A stretch of DNA of 29,591 nt from Mansonella perstans (GCA_037074765.1 JBAMDO010000386.1:1-29591), one strand, 5' to 3'. Positions 1 through 13,216 are shown, numbered from the stretch's first letter. The notes: a model not told the origin generated them from the letters alone. Numbers and translations: made by a program.

Positions 1-3000
1 AATCATAATCTGGAAAAACAAAATATTAACGCGAAAGATTCTACAGTGTTAACAATATATTTCTCTTCTAGTGTATTTCAATAAACTTTGCAAGTGAAAT
101 TAAATACTTCAAACATATTTATTACGAACTTTAAGCTTCTGCAAAGAAATCCCTGATATGGAACAAATAATCCCGACATTCCCGAGATCCCGACATTTTC
201 GACAAACCGAACCATACCAAACTCAACTTCATAATGAGATAAATAAGACCTGAATGAAAAAATATGATCCACTCACATTATTTCCTCAAATTGTCGGTTA
301 GTTTTGATTGATAACGGGATTATTATCTGATATTTCTCAGAGATATCCCAGAAATTCCCCATTGATCAGTTGTAACTATCTCCTAGTTGTTATCTTTGAT
401 GTTAACTCTTCAGAAATTATTTCATTCTGTTCAGTCAACTTTTTAAAATTTTAGAGGCATTCTTTTTGCAACTATCATTAATCGAAACTGCGAGACAGGA
501 CACTATCCAGATTATCAGATACTTGTACAATATCAGTTATGATTATTTTTTTGTAGAATTATTCTGGAAATTAAATTGAAATGAATAAATTAATTTAGGA
601 TGTGGGAAATGCAATTGTTATAATTATTTGACCTTTCAATGGGAACTCATAAATCAATGTCATTTAACTTCTACAATTCTTTTCGAACAATTAATACAAA
701 TTCAGGCAACAATAGACAATTTTGAACATACCGAAATGCATAAAAATTTAATAATTATCGACAGAAATTTGAATTTTCTTCAAATTATTTGTAATTAAAA
801 CTTTTTTTTTCAAAATTTCGAAAATTGCAATGAAAAATGTAAACAGTTTCAAAATCATTCACTTCTGTTGACTTGATATATGCATTTGAAAGTAATGTAA
901 GGCACTGAGAAAGGAATGAAAATTTTCATAATTTCTACCCTGATTATTTTGATTTTTTCTTCTTAGTTTAAACTTTATTAGTTTTATCAAAGACTAGAAA
1001 AATGTTGATATTTTAATGTTTCAAGAATTTTTAATCTCTGCAGTGATTTTCTTAAATGTTTCGATTTTTCTTCAAACTTCCTGCTTCTTTAATTTAAAAA
1101 AAAGAACGCTTTTAGTTACAGTTCCATCCATACTGTTAATAATTCAGCTCTGTTATCATCTTGCTTTTGCGCTATCACAAGCTTACTTTGTCATTGTCAC
1201 CTTTTTTTTTTTGCAATTTACAACTCATTTTTTAAGATTCATCACAGTCATCAAACCTGGCCCAAGCAATGCGAACTCATTTAAACTATCTTGAAGATCA
1301 ATCCTGCTCCCTGATACTGTCGCTTCTTTGATACTGTCGTAACCATTTAAAAAAAATGAAGTGCCATTTAATTACACCGTTTTCTTTCACTCAAACATTC
1401 GACAAATCCTCAGGCGCACCGATTGATGGATCTCATTTAGCCAATATGCTGCACTTGTTTTTTCAGTTTGCTTTAAAATTTAGAAAATATTCTGGTTTTA
1501 TTGTCATTCAAGCTTCAAGATCTTCTCATTTCAAATTTTCGCTCTAAAATACATAAAATGACGAGCTTAATAGTTACATGAAATCATTGAAACAGGTGCA
1601 TTTTCATTAAAAAAATGATCTGATAAGATACGACTTTATTCAAATGATTTTGATAACAGTATTTAATAATCAGTTGTTATCTGCTATGGAACAGAGTGAA
1701 GTACTGAGTGTTTCATAAAATGCTTGATTGTTTCTATTAATGCCTCAAACTTATTTGGCAGCAATTTACATACATCGTTCATTTTCCTTCCTGTCATGTA
1801 TTTTATTAAATTATTTCTCAGCTTTCTTCGTAGTTTCCTGCTCTGCATGAATCTTATGTTTCATCAATAAAGATTCATGTGATGATATGGTAATCAAGAA
1901 ATAAAAAAGCATTGGAATTGAAGAACAGAATTTTCAGAATGTTTCGATCAACATCAGTTTTACAATATAAATTAATCTAACGGGAAAGATTTGATAGATT
2001 CGCTGAAAAATGAACCTCACAGTGATTTTGAAGATATCACCGTCTGACTGCTGTGCCTGACAATTACATCGTGCTATTTCTGTATCTTTTAATTCCATGC
2101 ATATAATTTCATTGATTCGTTAAATAAATTGTCAAACCGCAACCAGATTAACTTGACAAATTTGACCGAAAAAATTTTCTTGATTTCATTTAATCTATCG
2201 CTTGTTCAATTCTAGTACGGTTTGGAGCTGTCTAACTTCTCAATATATTCTTGAATTATATTTCTGAAATTGCTAAAAATATATTTTACCGAGTTTATAA
2301 TCTTATCAAATTAATTTTGAAAAAATTAGAAAGAGAGCTGTTTCTTCATGATAAAAGTTCTCCATCTGTTTCGGTATGATTAATCTTCAATTTAGATTGT
2401 TCATTGTAACATTCGAATTATTTGTTTTTAAATAAAAATAACTTGAAACTTTATCAGTGAAGTAATGGACTTTAAAATTAACGTTTGTTAACAGTGATAC
2501 TCACAATAACTGAGAATTATGATAACTTTACGCCATGATGTTTTCCACGTTAAGAAGATCACAGTGCCATTCTGCTTCAAAAAAATTGAATTCCTGCAAA
2601 AAAAAACGGAAACAGCTGAATATTTTTGAATTTCATCCGCTACAGATATCTGTTATTTCTTTTACGGAAATAAATCTTAAATATATAAAATGTTACTATA
2701 AAGAAATTTGCTTTTAAATGTAGATATCATAGATTTTTGTATTTAACATTTTGTAGCGGCAGTTATTTGTGCCCAAAGATTCGGTTACAAATCATTTAAT
2801 TAGCATGAAAAAGAATGACTACAAAAACAAATGCTGACAATTCAATTAATAATAAAGTTTATAAAAAATAATGAGTTGCGTTGTTATGGTGACAGATGCA
2901 GCAATATTGGTTGAATCTATTATTGAATTCGACATTAAATTTCTATTTTCATTTAGTAAGCGCTTTGTGGATCCAACTGATAAGCAAATAAAAATTGATC

Positions 3001-3472
3001 ATCAATCTTTCTCTCTCCTTCTCACTTCTGTTCTGCTTTCCTGTTTATCATTTTCAACTATTTGATCTAAATAGTGCTATGCAAATGCCTGAGTATGTTT
3101 CATAAAATATTTTAGAGAATACTAAAATACGCCACCGACTATCATACATGTGATTTACAGGTTGCAGTAATCATCGATTGATATTCCATATGTTGTTCGA
3201 GTTAAAAATAGAATGATATGGTTATTAATACGAGTAAATCAACCAGCGTTAAATGAAAAGTAATCTTTACGTCAGAATTTTTGGCTTTGAATGACCTATT
3301 ACTATTTTCTAAGTGGACTTGATTTTAATCGGATTTAATTGCCCACAAATGCGATTATATTTCTTTTTGAATTTCTAAACTACTAATTCTAATAGCAAAA
3401 CATTTTCACTTTGACTCGGATGTGCTAGATCATTTCATTATCTGTCTGATCCACTATTCCATTTTGAACGCT
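1..3472. other. AT-rich stretch with no convincing gene
   Basis: I read this stretch on both strands and found no run of exons with compatible splice phases and no recognisable domain. The longest open frames, such as 1016-1294 (+), 1356-1547 (+) and 2871-3065 (+), are hydrophobic or low-complexity, are not continued by neighbouring exons, and look like chance frames in AT-rich DNA. The frame at 1356-1547 has a slightly less biased composition in its first half, which is not enough to call it a gene. The stretch may be intergenic or part of a large intron of a gene lying outside the window. Confidence 0.5.
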
Positions 3473-4826
3473 ATGGTGTTTTCCGAATCACCATTAATTG
3501 TCAAAAATGAATGTCACACACTGACAGCAATATTTTGCACAATATTTCTGTGTCTGGGAGGTTTCTTGCTGATTTTTGTGCTCCTTTATTTCGCATATTT
3601 TAAGCCTCTTTCTGATGCTTATAAAGATTGCTTGAAACGACTACATGATACTGGTTAGTTTGATTTTACTGTTTTTTATTCTTTCAACTTTATGACTAAG
3701 TGACTCCTGCAACCTATAACTAATGATTCCTAAATCTTATCTTGAGTAGAGACAACTTTGACCCTTTTGCTTGTAGCAAAGACCAGAAGATTCAAAAATA
3801 AAAAGAAAAAAAGAAATGGATTTCAGTACTTAAAGTGTAATACTACAAGCCTCCATTTCTAATAAACGAATTAGCTTTAAAAAATAAAGTATAATTTCAA
3901 AAAATAAAAATAAATAAACCTGCATTGATTTTTTCTATTGATTTTGTAAATGTTCTTATGGATCATATTTTAATTCGTATCGACCATTGGCTGAAGGTAA
4001 CAATTAGAGCTAATCAAAATTTTTTAAGCAGAAGTTGTTTACTCTCTCTGACCTCAATCTTTTTGCAATTATTTCAAAATAAATTAATTCCGTTACGTTC
4101 TTAATTATATCATCTTTATTGGGATTTAATTGCAAATCTTCGTAAAGATTTTGAAAGAATCTTCAGTTTTACTGGAGTTGACACGATGAAAGTTCAAATT
4201 ATTTATTTAGCAGCTAGTTATAAGCATCGAAAATTCATTCAATCTTCAAGTTCCAATTGAATATTAAAAAAGTTGAAAATATCGCTTTGTGTTTCAAGAA
4301 CGAAAAATTTATTTCAGAGAAGAAACAAAATGCATCAGTAGCAAGTCCTTTCGAACAATATGATGTCAAGGTTACTTATAATTTGTAAAGGCCTAATTTT
4401 CTGCTAAGATACGAGAAGCATTGATTAGTTCACATACTCGAAAGAAGTAAATTTTTGCTATGGATTCAAAGCTGCATAGAATTTAGCGAATTTTCATAAC
4501 TATGAATGTCATCTGTTATCTGAATCAAACGTTAACCAAATCATGATCAGACAAGCGTATTTCAGACACTAGATGACCATTTCTATTTAAGGATGGACTG
4601 ACCATTTCAACTGTTGTAAATTTGCATGATAATATTGGACTTCCTTTTAATTTTACAAAATTGGACTCCAAAATATATTTAGGACATGCAAATATTACCT
4701 GAAAAACGTTGTAAACAGAGCTATATAAAACATCACGAACACAGACGCTGTAGAAAAAAATCTCGACCAGTTGCATCACTTCCAACAATTAGTGAAAATT
4801 ATATCGCCGATTCTTTTCCACGTTAG
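3473..4826 (+). CDS. Tentative four-exon gene: small single-pass membrane protein, function unknown
   Basis: Proposed exons are 3473-3653, 4318-4370, 4592-4615 and 4719-4826, giving 121 residues and ending at TAG. Phases agree at every junction (1, 0, 0). Exon 1 encodes a short polar N-terminus and one strong hydrophobic segment at about residues 18-42 (core FLCLGGFLLIFVLLYFAYF), followed by a charged stretch. Exon 2 follows an ATTTCAG acceptor and encodes a polar linker. The last exon encodes a basic segment (HHEHRRCRKKSR) and a polar C-terminus, as expected of a cytoplasmic tail. The 24-base third exon is the weak point: its acceptor is TTTAAG, and a stronger upstream TTTCAG leads to a stop. 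I recognise no family. The start is the first in-frame ATG; an upstream exon is not excluded. Exons 1 and 2 are the best supported parts. Confidence 0.38.
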
Positions 4827-6477
4827 TATTTTTAATATATATACATAAAGGTTTGCGTAAAAATCCGCGTCTTCTTTCTGAACAACCTTACTGTTTTTCT
4901 TTTTATTACTATTTATTGGCATGTCTATCTGTAAAAAATTAAATTTTTACTTTATTTTGAGTGCATACATAGAAGACGTTGATTGTTTTTGAAATTCGGC
5001 TTAGAAATTGAAATTTCAAATTGCCTATTTCGGAAAATTTTATTAAATCTGACCGAAATAAACAGCTGTTTAAGGTACTTAGATCAGCGCGCAAAAGTAA
5101 GGATTGATGCTTATTGTTCTTGCCATAATTAATCACTGAAAAAAATGAATGAAGGAATCGATCTTACATATAATTGAACTTTGACACCAAGTTATGATTT
5201 CAAATTCTTGGCTTGGCACATTTCATAAGTCAAGCAGAAATGGCATGAATTATTGAAAAGAAAAATCGTGGATGTTATAACTTTCTTCTTTTCCATCTCG
5301 TTTCAGTCTTTTTTGTTTTGTTCGTCCCTTTGACTAAAAATATTAAAAATACTATCGACTCTTCCGTTCTTAGTTAAGATTCATGCAAAAAATATTCGAA
5401 AATTTTGGGAAATATTTGATGGACGTGAAAAAATTTGATTTCCAAATGAAATTGGAAACTTTTGAACCGAACCATCCAAGAATTTGAAACTATTTGCGGC
5501 AGTTCTCCGCAATTAATAATCATCGTCACGAAAGCCAGCTGTTTTTTTTTCAATTTTCCTGATATAAGGCCAGTAAAATTTATAAGTTTGCTTCTATATA
5601 ATTTCAAATTTCCAGGATCCACCGTTATTAATGACAAATGGACTGTTGGAAAAGAAATATTCCTTGACGATCGCAAAGTGAAAGGATCGCAAAGCAATTG
5701 CAATTGCAGGAATTGTATGGTCAGTAAAATGATGTCAGACCTTAGGCTTTCCTTATTTTATAGGTATCCTGAAAGTCGCAGTACAACTGTATAATACTTT
5801 ATGACTACATATTAATTCTTGAATTTTTTTTACTACGAACGATACTGTGGATGCATCAGATGTTGAAAATTGCGATGAGTGAATTCAAATTTTTGGATGA
5901 ATTTCTAATTTATTCAAAGTGATGAAAAATTCAACAGTTGTCGTTTTTCGGAACAAGAAAAGCTTGTCACAGTGTTGTAAAATTGCCTTGACGACAAATG
6001 AAACTTCGCATTTTTTAAAATCAAATAAAAGATTTTGACTGCCTGATTTCATGTCATTATCCGACTCGGAAAATCACAGCATATATACATCCGTACAATA
6101 TTGTCATATTATATAAGGTTATCTCGAAACTTTTATTGATTGAGTTGATTGAATAATTTACAGTATTCACAAATCTGTTGACAATTACGACTCTCCAACA
6201 TATTCTCTTATTGTATAACTCGGTCATTGTAGAATTAAAAGCATATTAATGATTTGTAATTTTTTACGGCTACAGTTAGGTGAAATTCGAATTGAAAAAA
6301 CATAATATAATATCTGTTGTTTAAATTATGCTGTTCGTTACTTAAATATTTTACTCCAGTAGAAATTTCACAAAAATTAATTTTCATTTCGATGATCAAA
6401 AAAAAAACTCATCACTTTTTCGTTCAAGAAAATGTGTTTCCCTTTCAGTTGCTAATAATGTGAAATTTGTTAAATAG
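4827..6477. other. Stretch without a confident gene
   Basis: Several open frames overlap here on both strands, notably 5374-5703 (-) and 5462-5794 (+), but neither extends into phase-compatible exons. A TTTCCAG acceptor lies just before 5617. The plus frame after it, to about 5721, encodes a polar segment with a cluster of three cysteines (NCNCRNC) before a possible GTCAGT donor. It could be an isolated exon of the unfinished gene whose exons lie at 6478-6731, but no upstream exon with the required phase was found. Confidence 0.35.
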
Positions 6478-6731
6478 GAGCAGATATTCTAGTAATTCTA
6501 GTTGATCCAGTCTGGCATCATCCGTATCTGTATGCACTTGACGTTCACTGGCAAGCTATTCCGGCTCTTTACTGTTTTGTTTACAACTTCAAACGTATGT
6601 AGCTTAGAAATGAGTGAAATGAAAATAGTTATCATTAATAATTTTGGATTAATATGAAGTTTTGTAGGGGAAAATTTTTCGTTTCAGAAATGCAACATCA
6701 GAAAAGTATACGACATGGTTCAACGATATCT
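6478..6731 (+). CDS. Candidate exon pair of an unidentified gene (partial)
   Basis: Two exons, 6478-6594 and 6688-6731, are joined in phase 1. The first follows AAATAG and ends at a GTATGT donor. The second follows GTTTCAG and ends at another GTATGT donor. Together they encode about 53 residues that look like real protein: a hydrophobic start (DILVILVDP), a segment rich in His, Tyr and Trp, and then a basic stretch. Only one frame of the first exon is open. The exon that should precede it, ending in phase 1, was not found. A possible downstream exon starts at 7057 and runs open to a TAG at 7147-7149, but it needs a weak GTTGCA donor to join in frame. I do not recognise the family. It may be part of a longer gene or a decayed remnant. 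Confidence 0.3.
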
Positions 6732-7149
6732 GTATGTATGTTGCAAATTTTGGCTTTTATTTAAATGAGAATAGGTAGTAGATTAGGCTAATTTTTACTC
6801 CAAGAAACAAGATAAAGTCAGTTTACTAATTGGATAAAATAATAACAGTAGATAAATACGTTAAGAACATGATACGTGATGATTATTTGAATCAGATCTT
6901 AAGAAAAAGTATCTCAGAGGTTAACATAGTAAAAGCTGCATTGATGTACAGAATGCTCAAGATGTCACTTTGCGCCAAAAATGACGCAATGATAAAATGA
7001 GAGAAAAAAGGAAAAATCGAACAAACCTAATTATATCTCTTGTTAATGGGAACAGGGAGATTGCAGATTCAGTGTCATATGCTTGGCTATTCGAAAAGTA
7101 TTTCATCGAGACTGAAAAGATGCCGAGAAAAAAGTTGGGACTGGAATAG

Positions 7150-9985
7150 GCAGATTCATTTTTCTACAGTTCCAATGGGGCTGGTTGAAATGGGTATTTA
7201 TTTCAAAGGAAGTTATGAGCAGGGATAATACCGTAATGACACCGATAGTAATAATTTTTAGTATAATATGGAATAATCGCAAAATATTATTGAGCAATTT
7301 CAGCAATGAACAAACGAATATTTTTAACTTTTGAAAAATTGGAATGTTTTTGATTTACTCATTATTAAGTAGACAAATTGCATTTAAATTTTAAAATGTT
7401 CGATTTTTCATCATTTTCCATCTTCTTGATTTTCCTTCTTTTGTTGTAGAAGTAAATATTAATAGTGGATGTATTGCTTTTGGTACCAACCAGCTGAAGA
7501 AAAGTAACCGAACAAATTTCATTTTGACAAACTGGATCAGTAATTTTATACATAGTAGTTGACTCAGCGTAAATGAAGTATGAATTTCTTAAATCTCGGA
7601 ATTAAAAGCAAATAAACCATCAGACATAATGTCTGGTTATTGCAACCAAATGAGAAGACAGCAACTGTGGAAGAATACATCTCCTCATTATTGGGAATCG
7701 TTGAAGCTTAAAGCAACAAGAAATTTTCTTGATCATAATTTCTGGATTATTGAAAAAAATATATTTTTCTATAAATTTAAAAAATTTCTCAACTTTTAAT
7801 TTAAAATTGAAATTTCATTTTGCTCCCGTGGAGAAATTTATGATCACTATGGGAGGTCAAAAGAAAGTGGATGATGATCATATAAAAAGCTGATTAAAAT
7901 AATACATCTTTGAAGGAGAACAGCTGCAAGATAATCATGATTTTTCATGAAATTTTTTTTGTTAACGATAATCGTTATATTGAGTGTTCCTGAATATTTT
8001 TAAAGATTTCGTCAAATTTGTAAAGATCTTGTTAAATCTATTCAGAAATGGCAGTGCTTACGGTTATTGTCAAAGATTACGATAAAGTTTCTGAACGATT
8101 TCATTGGAGCCCAGTGGGCAGAATTTGACAAGGTTATAATTCTTGGTGCATTTGAATATTTTTCATTCTTATAAAAAAAAAATTTTTGATCTTTTAGTTC
8201 GTTCAATTTCTGTTAGCTTGATGAATTCAAAAGGTTTCTGAACTAATTTTGAAAGTTATGAAATGTAATTCTTCAGTCAACTCTCTAGAAAAATTATCGG
8301 TTCTTTTTTAAGTTTTGACAGAGATTGTTTATCAGTGGTTTAATACGTTCTTATATCTTTTATATCCTTTATCCGTTTCATAATGTTCCTTCAATTTCAA
8401 ATTATTCAATTATTAATCTTTATACTTACTACGATCGAATCCTTAATTCATTCGTTGCTGTTCTCATTCATTTCAAAGATAACCTCGTAACATTTTAATA
8501 TTAAATAAACGGTGTAGTCGGATTGAGTTAGTATTATCATTAATCAGAATGGAATACTTTTCATGATACTATCATTTTTAATAGGTGCAATATTATCATA
8601 ATGCGTCATTGTTTCTAATTCATACTTTTTGGTTTTCATTTATTGAAATTATTTATGATTTCCTTGCATTGGACATTACAAAATATTCATTTGATACAAT
8701 GGAAATGATGTTAATTTTTATTATTTGGCATATTTTAAATAATTTTTATAAACACCAATTTATGGGAATTATGTTAATGCAAATCGATTAGCGAATAAAC
8801 TTTGATCATTATTTCTCCGAATGAAATTTCATTTTGCACCAATTGGTTATTGGGTATACTTTTTTGTAAATTTTAATAGTTAAATAATTGCAATGAATTT
8901 CAAATTTATTTTCTTAAAACAAAAAATTCGAGGAAAATTAACTCATGGATAACTTATTGTTGAAATTATGCTTTACTTTACTTATAAACTCCTATTCTTC
9001 CATTAAATTTAAAATAACGTATTTATAATTTTTGATTTCATAATTTCAATGAACTATATATTGGTAATAGAATATATGGGGTAGAATAATAAAAAGGAAA
9101 TGCAGGAATTGAAAGAGTAAGACATAAAATGTTCTGCAAATATAATGTTATGAAAACATAATGGCGGCGCTATTGAAGAGGAAAGGATTGAAATTCGTTC
9201 ATTTTCATACTGTTTACTTGCTAGAATTTGTAAGAGAGAAAGTTCTTCTAAACAAAAATTTATCGTCAAGACACTATTTCCAATGTTTCTCAGAATTATC
9301 TGAGTTGTAAATATCAGATAGAAATGACTGGATGAGAGATTTGTAGCATTCAAGAAAAAATTATACATGAGTTTTAGTGAAGCAGAGAAGAGATTTATTT
9401 TTGAAAATTTTAAATTTTCAAAAATTAATTATAAAAGTCAAAAATGATACAACGATAGAGAGAAATATTGACGTAGACATTGTTATTGTTAGAGAAGCAT
9501 GAATTTGAGGAAAAAACTTTTATTGGTTGCAGAGAAGAAGCCGGTAAGTTATTTTTTTCTTTACTAACGATTTTGACGAAAAATGTTCAATTGTCTGTCT
9601 ATCTTTTCACTAAACTATTTCGCTCTTGGTAAAGTTCGAATTGCTGAAGTTAAAAAACTCCACAGAACACCTGTCATTTCTGTTATCTGCTTAACTACAA
9701 ATGTTGTAGGAATTGAGAGGAACGGATAGATTGGGGCGGAAATGTGTTACCATTGTGGAGCACAGCTCGAGCTTTTTAACAGCAGCTTCTTCTTAGTTAC
9801 ACAGAGACATAACAGCAGAGAGATACATAAGAATTAAGCCTATCACCAAGCTAGTGAACTGAAAACTTCTATATCGTAGGATATTTGCTTGCTGATCCTC
9901 CTCACTATCACTTATACTACTTGTTTACTGCTCTCTGTTGTCGTAATCAATTGCACATCATAATCACTCAGTAACAACAGCAAGA
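7150..9985. other. Intergenic stretch upstream of the myosin light chain gene
   Basis: No complete gene was found. Open frames at 8585-8791 (+) and 9054-9368 (-) are hydrophobic and low in complexity. Two exon-like pieces lie in the stretch: 8055-8132 (+), 26 codons between a GGCAG acceptor and a GTTATA donor, and 9499-9543 (+), an ATG with 15 codons before a perfect GTAAGT donor. Neither joins in phase to a neighbouring exon. The last few hundred bases probably hold the promoter of the light chain gene, but no defined element could be assigned. Confidence 0.4.
9963..9971 (+). promoter_or_regulatory. Probable trans-splice acceptor of the myosin light chain gene
   Basis: The sequence ATCACTCAG ends 14 bases before the proposed ATG at 9986, and no cis-spliced upstream coding exon is needed. 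In nematodes such a site usually receives a spliced leader. A longer untrans-spliced 5' leader is also possible. Confidence 0.4.
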
Positions 9986-12900
9986 ATGCCTTCACAAGCT
10001 GGTAAATTTTCATCCAATTTTTGTCTTTCTTTAATTTGAAATTTCAGTGAGATTATTTGATTAGATTTGAATTAGATATTGATGTTAAGTGATAATTCAT
10101 TCTATTAGTCATCTGAAACAAAAAGCAAAGTATCATTCGATTAGCGTAGAGAGCATTGAGACTTTTTGATAGAATATTTCTATTAAGGTACTCAATATGA
10201 ATAGAGAGAAATAATATAAAGAAGAGAAGAAAGAAAAATATGCTTATTAGAATCAATGTAAATCTTGGATGACAAATAGACAAGTACCATAAGCAAATGT
10301 CATTGGTTATTGTATATTACGATAGGTAATAAGGTCATGAGAGTGATTAACTAAAGGATCATAATGATATGATGATTGATCTTCGCAACTACAGCATTAG
10401 GCAGTAGTAAATTACAATAAAACTAAAATAACATCAATGTAACATTGATGCAATGAGCCGAAAAGTGGTTGATAAGTTTGGTGTCGGGAGTCAAAAAATT
10501 GGTAATTATTTCCGTTGTCCTGTGATACAAATAGCTCTCACTATGAATATCTTTCATTTTTTTGTCTTAAACACGACGCTTTTTATGATTGTCTGGCAGC
10601 AGATAGTTTCAATTTGATCTAGACAACAACTAATTTACATTTACATCTGAAAATTTAAAGATATGAAAGTTTAAAAGTAAATATTTTAGATTCTGAAGAT
10701 ACTTATGAAAATTATGAATTACTAAGAGTTCAGAGTTTTTACACTCGTTTTTTTAAACCAATTTCTTTCAATTTCTTATTTGGAATTTCCCTTTGTCATC
10801 AATTAAAACTTTATTTTCAAAATATCGTTTTATTTTTATTTCTCTCATTGCTAGATTCATTACCACTAGTCCATTAAGAGCAAAATTCGGAAGAACGATA
10901 AACTCTAGAAATTAAACTCTATAAAGACTCTAGAAATTCTTGAGATATTCTGGGCACGACCATTTTTCAATTCACTAACTATGCAAGACATTTAAGTTTA
11001 TTAATTCCTCTTTTTGTTCCTTAAAGTATATTGCAACTTTCTTTAAAGACATGGTACTATATATTTTAACTGCATACTTTATGGAACTCTCAAATGATGC
11101 AAATCAATTTACATTATTGTTTCTCAATATAGAAAATTGTTAAAGGAATTAAATTCCAATTAGCGAATAAGAAATCCCAATTTGAAATTAGAATTTCGGG
11201 AATTATTTTACAGCAATAAAATGTTCTCAGCACAGAGCTTAAGAAAATTTTGTGCCTTTGCAATATTATTTTTTTGTTTTTACTCTTATTCATACTGCTT
11301 CAAAAAACAAGTTAAGTAAATAGTAAAAGGACAAACTGCTTTGTAAGACAAAAATTGATTTTGAAGAAATTAAAAGTACAATTTGCTAACTATCTTCGTT
11401 ACATTCATTTAAGACTTGTTTTTTTCTGTGCAAACAATTAAAAATTGTCATTCAAGTTTCAATTTGCAAAGAATCCGTATTTGTCATCAAAACTATTTCA
11501 GTGGCTCATAATAATCCGTCCTGTAAGTTGCAAAAATTTTAACGTTTAGACCAAAACGAACTAATCGTACCTGTTCAGAATGATCTACTTCCAAGAGATT
11601 ACAAGCAGATTTAAATATCGGACAACAATCAAATTGTTTCTCTTTTTGGTTTACATTTCTTTCACAACAGATTTCAGAAGTTAATGATTTGGTTGTAACA
11701 AAAAAATCTTATCATTATCAGTTTAGAAATTCAGAGATCAAAAATTTCTGGCTGCAATTTCATGTTCTTTTTGGAAGTTCGTTCAATTTGTTCATATTCC
11801 TTTACTTTTTAAAGTTTCCATATAATTTTTCTTACTTTTAGATACGATCTCCATACTGCTTAATAATTACTGCAGTATTGCTTCAGCTCCTCACTTGCAC
11901 CAATTTTTTGAAAATTTATCATTTCAATGATATGTTGCCATTTATCGCACTTCACAAACTTTTGCGTCACCTCAGCAATAAAAGCATACTTAGAAATATA
12001 ACATCATTACTTATTTCTTTGGTATAAATGCAGATCTTATCAACAAAGATTATAAATATAATTCAGGCTTTGCATTAAGTTCCTGTTTCTAGAAATAGTT
12101 TTGAGTACTTATCAGGAAGGAATCAGCGACAAAAAAAAAAGATTAATGATAGATTCAAAAAGAAAAAAAAAAACACTGGCTGCTGGAGCATGCTTAACAG
12201 TGAAGCTAGTTGTTGACTAATGAATGTAATGACGGGAACACTAGGGAAAAAATTCTTGTACCGAGAGATAATTTCCAAATACCTGATGACCTTCTTTTAC
12301 AAGACTTTTTGAAAATGTTGGTCAAATCACAAAATCTCAGAGTATTAGTAATCAGTAATGATTACAGAGCTCAAGGAAATATTTTTATTATACGACGAAG
12401 AGTTGGACGGGAAGATCGATGGTACACAGATCGGTGATGTTATACGAGCGGCTGGTCTTAAGCCCACTAATGCTATGGTTAATAAAGCAAGTGGAACAGA
12501 GTACAAACGAAAGGGTGAAAAACGTTTGACATTTGAAGAATGGATGCCAATTTATGAACAATTGAGCAAAGAAAAGGTTTAATTTTTCCATAATTGTTTC
12601 AGTAAAAAATTATAACTTAACCACAGTTTAATTATATATTGATTTGAACTACTTAGTGAAAGTGAACTCTTTAAAGTTCAAGATCAATTGATTTTTTAAT
12701 GAAATTTTCAGGAACAAGGAACGTTTCAGGATTTCGTCGAGGGACTGAAAGTTTTCGATAAGGAAGAATCAGGAAAGGTACAGTATACAATTCTCTTAAC
12801 TTTGTATTTAAATTTTCAACCTATTGATCAAATTTTGTTGGGATGTTATATGGAAAAGAAAGATGAGTCTAACTTTTCCGGGAGTTCCGTCAATAACAGA

Positions 12901-13216
12901 CTCTTAAACTCTCTGCTAAACAAATTAATATAGTAAAGAAATCCATACAGCACTGAGCGAATCGATCAATGATACATGTTATTTCTGCAGATTATGGCGG
13001 CAGAATTAAGGCATGTCTTGATGGCCTTAGGCGAGCGTTTGTCAGGTGAAGAAGCGGATGAAATAATGAAAGGTGCGGAAGATGCAGAAGGAATGGTCAA
13101 CTATGAAGGTAAAAATACCAATTTTGATCGGATAATGATTCATTATTCACACTTATTAATTATCCATTTTAGCATTTGTCAAAAAAGTACTGGCTGGACC
13201 GTTTCCGGAAGAATGA
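9986..13216 (+). CDS. mlc-3: Essential myosin light chain (mlc-3 type)
   Basis: Essential light chains wrap the IQ motif of the myosin lever arm and stabilise it. The gene has five exons: 9986-10001, 12368-12576, 12712-12777, 12991-13108 and 13173-13216. Every splice phase agrees and the product has 150 residues, close to the usual family length. It has the two-lobed EF-hand layout. The N-lobe loop at about residues 14-25 ([12 protein letters not shown]) lacks the final Glu of a calcium site. The C-lobe loop near residues 91-102 (DKEESGKIMAAE) has Ser at position 5 and Met at position 9. Both are therefore probably degenerate, as is normal for essential chains. The segment [17 protein letters not shown] and the ending [12 protein letters not shown] are typical of the family. 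The start lies in a tiny 16-base first exon separated by a 2.4 kb intron. An acceptor-like CTCAG 15 bases upstream suggests trans-splicing. An in-frame ATG at 12358, just before exon 2, could give an alternative N-terminus. Confidence 0.92.
10002..12367 (+). other. Large first intron of the myosin light chain gene
   Basis: This 2,366-base intron runs from a GTAAAT donor to a TTACAG acceptor and is far longer than the other introns of the gene (135, 213 and 64 bases). It contains a perfect short inverted repeat at 10432-10450 and no gene I could identify. Large first introns of muscle genes often hold enhancers, but no specific element is recognised here. The open frame at 12210-12437 crosses the acceptor and is probably fortuitous. 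Confidence 0.7.
10432..10450. repeat. Perfect 8-bp inverted repeat with 3-base loop
   Basis: CATCAATG and CATTGATG are exact reverse complements separated by TAA. The element lies inside the first intron of the myosin light chain gene. It could be a dimeric protein-binding site or a chance palindrome. Confidence 0.6.

Noticed and set aside
5374..5794. Overlapping 109-residue (-) and 110-residue (+) open frames
   Set aside because: They are antiparallel over the same DNA, are hydrophobic and low in complexity in part, and have no phase-compatible neighbours; at most the segment after 5617 may be an exon.
9054..9368. 104-residue minus-strand open frame
   Set aside because: Low-complexity hydrophobic composition, no splice partners and no recognisable domain.
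9499..9543. 15-codon ATG segment before a perfect GTAAGT donor as an alternative first exon of the light chain gene
   Set aside because: It ends in phase 0 while light chain exon 2 begins in phase 1, so the join would be out of frame.
12210..12437. 75-residue frame overlapping the myosin light chain exon 2
   Set aside because: It crosses the exon 2 acceptor in a different frame, and the light chain frame is clearly the coding one.
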